The translations under genes and the position numbers were made by a program. The notes under the pieces are model-generated. The model was given only the letters and a program-made list of their open reading frames with translations. It ran no database searches and was not told the origin of the DNA. From contig NC_067283.1 in the NCBI RefSeq assembly GCF_020740795.1, positions 895,659 through 959,658 on the forward strand: 64,000 nucleotides of DNA, written 5' to 3'. This DNA comes from Apus apus. Lineage: Eukaryota > Chordata > Aves > Apodiformes > Apodidae. Shown here piece after piece: positions 1-12,000 of this stretch (the first letter of the stretch is position 1; every line of letters starts with the position of its first letter).

Positions 1-7
1 CCTTGAG
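1..7 (+). CDS. KIF9: KIF9 exon, last 7 nt
   Basis: The window opens on the last base of one codon followed by Leu-Glu and a GTAAGA donor at 8. Human KIF9 has Leu-Glu at this point, followed by a segment that aligns one-to-one with the start of the next exon, which supports a phase-0 junction. Confidence 0.7.
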
Positions 8-3000
8 GTAAGAGCTCCAGCAGGTTTCCTAGGGACTCAGATGGCTGAGGATCTTCACTGTTGAGTCCAGCTTATGTTCTTTCCCCTCTCAGTCTCATTT
101 CACAGGTTTCTCAGATGGCAAATGTATTAGTTCTAAAATCAACTTGATAGATCTGGCAGGATCTGAGAGGCTGAGCAAGACTAGAGTAAGTGATGGAAGA
201 AATGTTTCAGTCTGTGGTGAAGAGTCCAGTGATCAACAGGGTGGAGGTGGAAATCTGGATTTTCCCCACAACTGAGTTCAGCCTGGGGTGAACAGGAGAG
301 ACTGGGACAAGTTGTAGGTGACATTCACACACCAGAGGATGCCCAGTTGCTCACAGCTCCTGTGTGTCATTTTGTGGCCACATGGATGTGACTCCCATCC
401 TGCAGGTGCCTCCCAACTTGACCCAGACTCAGTTCATTTGAGTCTATCATTGCTCAGAGATCCTCTGGTTTTCCTCTTCATTCCATGAGTGACAAATGAG
501 GGTGAATCTCCCAGTTCTGGTCATAGAGTCATGGAATTGTTCTGGTTGGGAAAGAACTTCGAGATCATCCAGTCCAACCGTTCCCCCAGCCCTGCCCAGG
601 CCACCCCTGCCCCATGTCCCTCAGCACCATCTCCAGGGCTTGGAAACCCCTCCAGGGATGGGGACTCCCCCCCTGCCCTGGGCAGCCTGGGCCAGGCCCT
701 GACAACCCTTGCCAGGAGGGAATTGTTCCCCAGATCCAACCTCAGCCTCCCCTGGCACAACTTGAGGCCGGTTCCTCTTGTCCCATCCCTTGTTCCTGGG
801 GAGCAGAGCCCGACCCCCCTGGCTCCAACCTCCTCTCAGGCAGCTGCAGAGCCAGCAGGTCTCCCCTCACCTCCTTGGCTCCAGGCTGGACACCCCCAGC
901 TCCCTCAGCTGCTCCTGCTCAGACTGGTGCTCCAGCCCCTTCCCCAGCTCCCTTGCCCTTCCCTGGACACGCTCCAGCCCCTCCATGTCCTTCTTGTCCT
1001 GAGGGGCCCAGACCTGAGCCCAGGATTCCAGATGCCACCTGCCCAGTCTCAGCAGACAAACTACTGAAGCCTGAGGGTTCAACCCTGAAAGCTCCTCAGA
1101 TTCCACGTGACATTGGATATCAGTCAGAATAGAAATCACATCAGGCATGGGAGAAATCCACCATTAACCCTTTGGGGAGGAAAGCCAGTGGTTCTGGTAG
1201 ACTCATGATGTAGAACAGAGGTCTCTGACAAGCTGGTTTCCAACTACAGAAACCTCTGGATGATGAATTCCTTGGCTCTGAGTTCCCTCCTCACAGCCAG
1301 GTTCTTTCCCATGGTTCAGCCAGACCCAGGTCCTGTGGCAGCTTCTTGCCTCTTGATCTTCCCTTGCAGTCTGAAGGACAGCTGCTGAAGGAAGCCACCT
1401 ACATCAACAAGTCTCTGTCGTTCCTGGAGCAGATCATCATTGCTCTGGGAGACCCCAAGAGGGAACACATCCCCTTCAGGCAGAGCAAGCTCACCCACGT
1501 CCTGAAGGATGCACTAGGTAAGAGCTGGGGGGTCACTGCAGCCCCCCAGGCTTCCTGGAAATCAGCCCTGTCCCCACCAGCACCTGGAACTGATTTGTTG
1601 CTCAAAGGAGGCCTGGTTTTCCTTCTCAAATAAACCAGCAGGGACAGCACGAATGATCAGGCCAAAACCTTTGTAGCCAGAGGACAAGGGGAGATGGATT
1701 CAAACTGGAAGAGGGGAGATTGAGGCTGGACATGAGCAGGAAATTCTTCCCTGTGAGGGTGGGGAGAGCCTGGCCCAGGTTGCCCAGGGAAGCTGTGGCT
1801 GCCCCATCCCTGGCAGTGTTGAAGGGCAGGTTGGATGGGGCTTGGAGCAGCCTGGGCTGCTGGGAGGTGTCCCTGCCCATGCAGGGGTGGCACTGGACAG
1901 GCTTTAAGGTTCCCTCCCACCCAAACCAGTCTGGGGTTCTATGATTCCATGACCAAAACTGCCACCAGCCCCCTCTCAGCATGTTTCAAGCCTTTTCAGG
2001 TGCTCCTGCTTTAGCATCAGGCTAGAGATGATAAATCCAAAACAGAGGTGCATCCTGAATCCACAGGTTGGGCTTTATCCTCTGGGAACTCAGGCTGGAG
2101 ACAGGGGAGGAAGAAGCAGCTGAGAACAGGCTGGAGAGATTTGTGTGGAGTGACTAGAGTCATGGGGACTGTGAGTGGTGCCTGAGGCTGGAGCTGTGGC
2201 CTTGGGGTGACCCTGAGAGATACAGAGGCTGTGTCCTTCCAGCTTTGTGGAATCCCAGCCTGGTTTGGGTTGGGAGGCACCTTAAAGCCTGTCCAGTCCC
2301 ACCCCCTGCCATGGGCAGGGACACCTCCCAGCAGCCCAGGCTGCTCCAAGCCCCATCCAACCTGCCCTTCAACACTGCCAGGGATGGGGCAGCCACAGCT
2401 TCCCTGGGCAACCTGGGCCAGGCTCTCCCCACCCTCACAGCCCAGAATTTCTCCCTCACATCTCATCTCCAGCTCCCTCTCCCACCTGGAAACCCTTCCC
2501 CTGCTCCCATCCCTCCCTGCCCTTGTCCCAAGCCCCTCCCCAGCTTTCCTGGAGCCCCTTCAGGCACTGGAAGGTGCTCTCAGGTCTCCCTGGAGCCTTC
2601 TCTTCTCCAGGCTGAACACCCCAACTCTCCCAGCCTGTCTCCAGAGCAGAGCTGCTCCAGCCCTCCCACCATCTCCGGGGCCTCCTCTGGACTCTCTCCA
2701 ACAGCTCCGTGTTCCCCTCTCTTAGATTCAGGCCAAGGGCTTTTAAAATCCTCAGCTCCACTTTTCCTGGTCTCAGCATTTCACACTTTTCATTCCCACC
2801 TTTTTCCTGAACTGTTGCCACAGAAGAAACACCTTTTTCCTTCATTCTTCAGTCCTCCTGTGCTCTGCTCTCCTGTGCCCATGAGAACTTCAGAGGGACA
2901 GTTGCACCCTGGCTGTGTGCTTGGTTGCTTCTTTAGTCACCACATTCAAAACATCTAAACAAGGAAAAAACCAACAGGAGAAAACACCCCGGGTTATATT

Positions 3001-6000
3001 CTTAGTCTGTTTGGTTTTGATTTTTCCCCAGGAGGAACCTGCAATACTGTCCTGGTGGCAAATATCTGTGGGGAAGCTGAGCATGTGGAAGAGACTGTAA
3101 GTTGATTTCCGCAGAATTCAGGTCTTGTTCCTCCTCCTGCTGCATTTGGCCATAGCTGGGGGTTTGGGGAAGAGTCTCTGGAGGGTGATGGTAGGAATCC
3201 CAGAGGAACATCCTGCCCAGTTCCTCACAAAAATTGGAGAGCTCATCTTATTTCTAAGGCTCAGAAAACAGAGTTCATAGAATCATAGAATGGTGAAGGT
3301 TGGAAGGGACCTTAAAGACCATCAGGTTCCAACCCCCCTGCATGGGCAGGGACACCTCCCACCAGCCCAGGCTGCTCCAAGCCCCATCCAACCTGCCCTT
3401 CAACACTGCCAGGGATGGGGCAGCCACAGCTTCCCTGGGCAACCTGGGCCAGGCTCTCCCCACCCTCACAGCCCAGAATTTCTCCCTCACATCTCAGCTC
3501 CAGCTCCCTCTGCCAGCTGGAAACCCTTCCCCCTGCTCCCATCCCTCCCTGCCCTTGTCCCAAGCCCCTCCCCAGCTTTCCTGGAGCCCCTTCAGGCCCT
3601 GGAAGGTGCTCTCAGGTCTCCCTGGAGCCTTCTCTTCTCCAGGCTGAACACCCCAGCTCTCCCAGCCTGTCTCCAGAGCAGAGCTGCTCCAGCCCTCCCA
3701 TCATCTCTGTGGCCTCCTCTGGCCCCTCTCCAAAAGGCTCATGTCTCTCCTGTGCTGGGGGCTCCAGAGCTGGACATTGTGCTCCAGGTGGGGTCTCACC
3801 AGAGGGGATCTCTCCCTAATCTGCTTTGTGATCCAAAGAGAGTGGTAACTGGCCTGGGGAGGGGGGGGGAAGAGAGCTTGGAATTGAGCAGCTGAGCCCT
3901 GAGAACATTGGCTCATATCATTTATACTTGTTGGTCCAGCTCTGTGAAGGTGTTTGGTGGCACATCACGGGATGGGGTGGATGGAATGGCACCAGTTTGT
4001 GTCAGAGCTGAGCTGGGTTTCAGCTGGGCCAGGAATCAGGTGAAACCTCCCACCAGTGAGGCTGTTAACCTGTGAAATGATGAAATTGGTGGAAAGTCTC
4101 ACTGGGTGAACTGGGTCAGTGTAACCATGTCTGTGACAGGGGAGCACTTTGCTCCTTGCCAAGGAAGTTTTATAAAGAAAAGAAACCAACCAACCAAGCA
4201 AAACCAAATAGATGTCATGGAGTTCTCTTCAAGCAGAGTTGGTTTTATCATCTCTTGAGGAAAGAGCTGCTATGGTTTGCATCAAGAGGGGGATTTTCAG
4301 GCTGCAGGGGCTTGCTCTGAATTACCTCAACTGCAGGAACGAAGCTCAGGGGCCACTGGTGTGTGGTTTGGAGTTTTTAGGCTGTGTTGTTTTGGTCAGA
4401 AGTGGGAATGGGTGGTGAGCTCATGGCTCTGCTACACCAGGAGCTGCCCACAGGCAGGAGAGACACAGCCATGAAAAACAGACTCCTGGGATGAGAAACC
4501 CTTTGCTGCTCCTTGCAGTTAAAGGACTCTTGTGTTTCTGTGCTCTGGGGTCTGAGGTGACTGAGTAGGAACCATGATGAAGATGTCACCCTCACCAGTG
4601 TCTCCTTCAGTTACTGAAACCCCATGTTTTTCAGTTGTCTTCTCTTCGTTTTGCTACCAGAATGAAAGGGATCAACTCAGAGCCAGTCACCAGGGAGAGC
4701 TACAGCCAAGAGGTGCGTGGGGAAGGGGGATGGAGAAGGGAGGTTCTCAGGGTCATTAATACAGGGGCCTTCCAGGGCCTGAAGAGGCTCCAGGAAAGCT
4801 GGGGAGGGACTTTTTACAGGGGCTTGTAGTGAGAGGACAAGGTGGGATGGATTAAAACTGGCAGAGGGAGCTGGAGATGAGATATTGAGAAGAAATTCTG
4901 TGCTGTGAGGGTGGGGAGAGCCTGGCCCAGGTTGCCCAGGGAAGCTGTGGCTGCCCCATCCCTGGCAGTGTTGAAGGGCAGGTTGGATGGGGCTTGGAGC
5001 AGCCTGGGCTGGTGGGAGGTGTCCCTGCCCATGCAGGGGGTTGGATCTGGATGATCTTGAAGGTCCCTTCCGACCCAAACCAGTCTGGGATTCTACATTT
5101 AGGATAATGACCTTAAAGACCAGTGGGAAATTCAGCAGTGTCATGAATCACCACTCATCAGCCAGGCTGAATGAATTCAGGTAGATGGTACCACGGGTTA
5201 GTATCAGAGTTTCCTCCAGCAGCTGCCAGAAGAAGCTGGGCAAAGTCTTTTCCTCTTCAGCCCCTTTCATTTTTGTTGAGATGTGGGGAGTGGGGAGGAG
5301 CAGCCAAAATAGTGGTGCTGAAGGACCTTTGCTTTGATGCCCAACTTCCAACCAGCTCAGTGTCCAGTTCTCCCTGAATCCCGAGGAGATTTGTGCACCC
5401 ACCTGTCTGCACACACATTATCAATAGTGAGTGCTGGAAGATACTCCATGTTATGGAGAAATTCCATCAAATGCACCTCAGGAGACTCCCTCCTCTACTG
5501 AAGGTACTGTCAGGACCTCTGCTGAGTTCAGCGAGGCTCAGGTTGGATGGGGTTCTGAGCAACCTGGTCTAGTGGGAGGTGTCCCTGCTTGTGCAGAGGG
5601 GTTGGAACAAGATGATCTTTAAGGTCCCTTCCAACCCAAACCATTCTATGACCTGCATCCTTCCTGGCTTTCAAAATCACATCACCCAGAACTTGGTGGC
5701 CCCTGCAGAAACAGGTCAGGAAAGTATCACATGAAATCAGGTGGCCCTTGTTCTGGTGGCTTGGGCTGGCTCTGCACCCAGGACACAAGAGGATTTGCCC
5801 TGCTGGGAGCCAACCTGTCCTCCCAGCCCAGAGGACCAATGGCCTCTTGGGGGGCATCAAGAAGAGTGTGGCCAGCAGGTCAGGGAGGTTCTCCTTCCCC
5901 TCTGCTCTGCCCTGGTGGGGACACATCTGGAGAACTGGGTCCAGTTCTGGGTTCCCTAGTTCAAGAAGGACAAGGAGCTACTGGAGAGAGTCCAGCACAG

Positions 6001-9000
6001 GGCACTGAGATGCTGAGGGGGCTGGAGCATCTGCCTGTGAGGAAAGGCTGGGAGAGCTGGGGCTGTTCAGCTGGAGAGGAGGAGACTGAGGGGGGATCTC
6101 ATCAATGCTTACAAATATCTCCAGGGGGTGTCAGGAGGGTGGGCCAGACTCTGCTCAGGGGTGTCCAGTGACAGGACAAGGGGCAATGGGCACAAGCTGG
6201 AGCACAGGAGGTTCAACCTGAGCATGAGAAAGTACTTCTTGACTGTGAGGGTGACAGAGCCCTGGGACAGGCTGCTCAGAGAGGTTGTGGAGTCTCCATC
6301 CCTGGAGACATTCCAAGCCCACCTGGATGTTCCTGTGGGATTTGCTGGAGGTGACCCTGCTCTGGCAGGGGGCTGGACTGGATGATCTCCAGAGGTCCCT
6401 GCCAACCCCACCACTCTGGGGCTGTGAATGTAACCAAAGGCCACACGATTTCCAGCCTCACGACCTCCTGCTGCAAACCTGGCAGCAAACCCTGGGGGAG
6501 CTGCTGCAGCTGCCAGGGGCTCCAGCAGCCACCTCAGGGCTGCTCCTCGGCAGGTTTCTTCTCCAGTAACATTTGATCATTTGCTTTTCTTTCCCTGCTA
6601 GGGGACAGTGAAGGCCATGGAGAGGGAGATTGTTCTGCTGAAGCAGGAGCTGGCTGTGCATGACAGCTTGGTGAGGAACAGGCTGCACCTTCGATGGGAC
6701 CTTGTTGAGGCTTTCTCCTGATCTTTGCTTTGCAGTCAACTCAGTGTCCAGTGGGATTGCATTCTTCTTCCTGCTTCCAGCTCTGTCTTTGGGGGTTGAG
6801 GCAAAGCTCTGCAGCTCCTGTGCTGAGGTTGGGTTGTAGCTTCAGTCCCCAAGCACTGGATGCTTTTCCAGACTCTTGGCTGTTTCTGGTTTGATTGAAC
6901 TGTGAGGGGAAATGTGTTGTGTTCAGGGTGCTTCCAAATCCTGTGTCCTGTTGATATCCAGCCTGGAGCCAAGGAGGCTGAGGGGAGACCTGCTGGCTCT
7001 GCAGCTGCCTGAGAGGAGGTTGGAGCCAGGGGGGTCGGGCTCTGCTCCCCAGGAACAAGGGATGGGACAAGAGGAACCGGCCTCAAGTTGTGCCAGGGGA
7101 GGTTGAGGTTGGATCTGGGGAACAATTCCCTCCTGGCAAGGGTTGTCAGGGCCTGGCCCAGGCTGCCCAGGGCAGGGGGGGAGTCCCCATCCCTGGAGGG
7201 GTTTCCAAGCCCTGGAGATGGTGCTGAGGGACCTGGGGCAGGGGTGGCCTGGGCAGGGCTGGGGGAACGGGTGGACTCCATGATCTTGAAGGTCTTTTCC
7301 AACCCAAACAATTCCTTGATTCTCTGACTCAGATACTGAGAAGTCACAACCAGAAATCAAAGATGGATCTCCCCTGGGCTTTGTTGGTGTTTCTCCAGCC
7401 TAGAACTTGCTGCCCTTTTCCTCATTCACTGCCACTGAGCTGCTCCCCTTCTTTCTCCAGGCCAATCGCTCCTGGGTGACCCACACCCCCCTGCCTGCCC
7501 CCCAGGTTGCAGAGATCAGGTCTCAAGTGCAGAAATACCTAGATGGAGACATTGATGAGATTGATGTAAGTAGCTCCCTGGTGGAGAAGGACTTAAATAC
7601 CAATCCCCTCCCATTTTACTCCAAGACAGGAGCAATGAAAATGTGTTTGACCTCAAAAGCACCAGAGAATTGTATTTTTTTTCAGATTCTTTGACTTTTT
7701 TGGGGGTGTTATGGACTGTCTCCTTGTTTTCTTTCCATAGTTGCTTTTTTGGAAGCTCAAGGGAACTTCTCCTCAGTCTTGAAGCCCTTTGAATTCTTTC
7801 CTTTGGAACTTCTTTAAGAATTGGTACCAACATTTTGGCCCTGCCAGTGTCCAGCTGAACCTTGGCAAGGTGTCCTGCCAGAACATGTCCAGTCTTTTAG
7901 AGCCAGGCTCCTCAGGGTGGGGTTTCTCCACTGGGAAGTCCCCCTTGACTGCACAATGATTGGGAAAAGGAAGAGCACCAGTCCTGTGTATGCAGATAAT
8001 CCTGGGGAAGGGGACACAGGAAAACAAAGCAAATGGATGAAATGGTCCTGAAATGGACATTTGGAGTCACTGGGAGGTTATGTTGGGCTGTGAACAGCAG
8101 CTTCTGTGCCAGCAGTGGGGAAGGTGCTGGGTGGATGTTTTCCAAAGAGTGGGATAACCCTCTAGTTTAAACCAAACACTGGAGACACTCCCTCTCATCT
8201 CACCTGCCCTCCAAGGCCCTGTTTGCTCCCTCTGACAGGCAGGACTGGAGTGGAAAAAGGGCTTATGGGGAGGGGTCTTGTACCTGGGCTGCCCCATGGG
8301 ATGTAGGGCTGGACCATGGGACAGGGCTGGAGCAGCTCTGCTCTGGAGCCAGGCTGGGAGAGCTGGGGTGTTCAGCCTGGAGAAGAGAAGGCTCCAGGGA
8401 GACCTGAGAGCACCTTCCAGTGCCTGAAGGGGCTCCAGGAAAGCTGGGGAGGGGCTTGGGACAAGGGCAGGGAGGGATGGGAGCAGGGGGAAGGGTTTCC
8501 AGCTGGCAGAGGGAGCTGGAGCTGAGATGTGAGGGAGAAATTCTGGGCTGTGAGGGTGGGGAGAGCCTGGCCCAGGTTGCCCAGGGAAGCTGTGGCTGCC
8601 CCATCCCTGGCAGTGTTGAAGGGCAGGTTGGATGGGGCTTGGAGCAGCCTGGGCTGCTGGGAGGTGTCCCTGCCCATGCAGGGGTGGGACTGGATGGGCT
8701 TTGAGGTCCCTTCCCACCCAAACCATCCAGGGATTCTCTGATTCTAAGATGATGTGGGTGGGTGTGGAGAAGGGTGGTGAAAAGAGAAGGAGCATCATAA
8801 TCCCCGGGGTCAGTAGGTGTCATTGAAGTAATTTAAATATTACTGTCAATAATTCATTCTCTTGCTGGCTGTGAGCTCCATGGGGTGTTTCCTCACTCCT
8901 TGAACATCTCCTCAGGGTGAGCAAGGTCTCCACCTCCAGCCTGACTCCTGAGGGCAGGATAGAGGTAACTCTTCTGGAGTGTGGATGCCCAGCAGATGAA

Positions 9001-12000
9001 AAGTAGAGCCCTGAGGGTCTGGAGGACTTCAACCAGTACAGCTGAGCACAGAGCAGAAAAGCTGACCTGTACCATCACTGTGTCCATGTTTCCCTCAGAT
9101 TCTGAGCGTCAGGCAAGTCCAGGAGGTGTTCAAGCAGTTCAAGCTGATCGCAAGGTAAGATCTCCCAGGCTGGTCATTCCACAAGGAGGTTTGGAAATTC
9201 CACCAAGCTTTAGTGCTATCAAATACAATTTGCTGTCAAGCTTGTGTCTGGAGAAGGAGAGGATCCAGGGAGACCTTAGAGACACCAACACAGGAAGGTC
9301 ATGGAGCTGTTGGAGTGAGTCCAGAGGAGCCACGGAGATGATGGGAGGGCTGGAGCTGGAGACACCTAGAGGGACACCTCCCAGCAGCCCAGGCTGCTCC
9401 AAGCCCCATCCAACCTGCCCTTCAACACTGCCAGGGATGGGGCAGCCACAGCTTCCCTGGGCAACCTGGGCCAGGCTCTCCCCACCCTCACAGCCCAGAA
9501 TTTCTCCCTCACATCTCAGCTCCAGCTCCCTCTGCCAGCTGGAAACCCTTCCCCCTGCTCCCATCCCTCCCTGCCCTTGTCCCAAGCCCCTCCCCAGCTT
9601 TCCTGGAGCCCCTTCAGGCACTGGAAGGTGCTCTAAGGTCTCCCTGGAGCCTTCTCTTCTCCAGGCTGAACACCCCAGCTCTCCCAGCCTGGCTCCAGAG
9701 CAGAGCTGCTCCAGCCCTGGATCATCTTCTATCACTCAGCTGGAGAATCACTAGATTAAATAAGGTGATGGAGCTGAACAGAGGTGATATGATTTGATTT
9801 GGACCACCAAAAGGTCTGCTGAGTATTAAAATAGCCATCAAAACCATTCCACATCTAAGAGGACATCACAGAAAAAGGAAGGAAAAGTGGGAAAAGGCTA
9901 CAAAGGTTTTGTGGAAGAAACTTGAGCAGCCTGGGCTGGTGGGAGGTGTCCCTGCCCACGCAGGGGGTTGGAACAAGATGATCTTTAAGGTCCCTTCCAA
10001 CCCAAACCACTCTGTGTTAATTGAAGGAGCAAGGTGGGGCGTTGGGGCAGGAGATCACAGGGGAAATAAGAGTTTGCTTTGGAGATCTGACCCTGGCAGA
10101 TAGGAGAGGGTTTGACACGTGGCACAGTCCTGCAGCAGCAGGGTAAGGGGCTGTTTTCTCCCCCAGCCAACAGGAGCATGAAGCGGAGGCCAGATTCCGG
10201 AGCCAGTACATTCTGATAGACAGAAATGACTTTGTTGCTGTTGCTGCTCTTCAGCAGGTAATCCTGGTGCTCCAGCCCAGCCCACAACCCAGCTCAGAAC
10301 TGGCTCCTGTGCTGCCAAACCTGGAATTGCCTCCAGTTCCCAACCTTTCATATCTGGAGCTCAGGAATGTTCCCGGGATGAGGGTGTCACTGGTTCCAGT
10401 GGCAGCTGTAGCAGCAGAGGGTTGGGCTCATGATCCTGGACAGCATCATCTGTGGAATGGAAATGAAAATAGGAATTAGAAGGTGACCTGGTGTAGAAGG
10501 CAGGATCAGGTCACCTGCCTCTGCTGAGATCCTTCTTCTAATCCTGGAGCAAAGTGACTGTGGCAGATGCAAACCACACGTTCAGACCTGGCCTCTATAA
10601 TTCACCATCTCTTTTTCATCACTTATTTCCAGCCCTGAAATATTTTCCTCTCTCGAGTGGCTCTTCCCTTGCCTTGCTTTTACTCAGTGCAGTGGTTAAA
10701 TAATCATGATTTGCTGGGCAGAGTCACATCCTTGTCCTGGGGTTCAGCTGAAGGTTCTTGGAATGATTTGGGAAGAGAGGCAGGAGGGAAAAGGCCACGT
10801 GTTTGTGTCCCAGGGAAGCACGTGGTCTCTTAACAGGCCTGTTCAAGGCTTTATGTAAAGAAGCAGAAAACAGATTTAAGCAGATTTTAGCACTGATTGG
10901 CCCCTCTTTGTAATAGTTCAGGCAATATGAAAAGGGGATGAAGAGACATAAATCTCTTCCGTATCTTCACAACATGAAGACTTCCAAGGATGCTTTTGTT
11001 TCTGGAACACGAGACCCAAGTTATTCAGCACCTGAATCTGAGGGTGGTTTTGGCCCCATTTTAGTTTTCACTTCATTCCTGTACGTGTGTTTCCTTGGAA
11101 TACTTGGCAGTGACCAGGGATTTCCAGATGACAGGATGGAGCAGCTGCTGGGAAGGGCTGGGTAGCTTTCATCATCCAGACACCCACAGATAGATCTAGT
11201 GCTTCCAGGTCTATGTTTTACTTCTCCCTATTTCCAGGCTGGTGTGGTTGATATGGAGGGTCACTTGTTGGAAGAAGAGGATGAAGAGGATTTGGGGAGT
11301 TCATCTTCTGTTTATTCATTCAGACAAAGTGAGAAGAAGAAGTCCAGGAGAGGCAGTGAGATGTCCAGGTGAGTTTGGCAGCCTGGGAGCTGGGATAAGG
11401 TGTCCCTGCAGTGACTGGTTCTGGTCAAGCCCACGGGGGAAGGCAGAGGTGAAGGTCCATTCATGAGTGTGTGGAAGTTTGGTGTTTCCTCAAGGAAGAC
11501 ATTCCAGCATAGCACTGGAAGGGTTTGTGGTGGCCTTATGGTCACCAGCAGCACCAGCAGGAGGATGGCAGGGGAATGGGTGTGACTGGTGGATCTCACC
11601 CATAGAATCCCAGGCTGGTTTGGGTGGGAAGGGACTGTCCCTGCTGCCACGACCCAGGCTGAGAGAAGATGAAACAGGAGCCAAAATGACATCCTGGTTT
11701 GGAAAGACCTACAGCTGGAAAGGGGGAAATGGCAGTTCCAAGTTTGATGGAGCATTTCCCAGCAAACAGACCAAGCTTAGTGCAAAATGGGGAGAAACCA
11801 CCTTCATGGCCAGATTAGGAGAGAAGAGGCACAGTGTATTTCTGAAGTATTTCTGAATAGCAGGTGTTGCTGAAGTTCCTAAAAAAACCCAGGTTGAAGA
11901 GGAGGGAACAGAGGATCCATTTGGATTTGACAGTGATAAAGAATCTGTTCCTGTGTCTTCAAAGAATGTGTCACAGGCCAAAGGCTCCTCTCAGCTGCAA

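Noticed and set aside
104-107. Alternative acceptor for the first complete KIF9 exon at 106
   Set aside because: The phase would require the previous exon to read through TGA at 4-6. The acceptor ending at 92 gives matching phase and better alignment to human KIF9.
2245-2958. Repeated proteins reading [16 protein letters not shown]... and similar frames at about 30 sites
   Set aside because: These are translations of CR1 3' regions in arbitrary frames and orientations, mostly antisense, and not element proteins.
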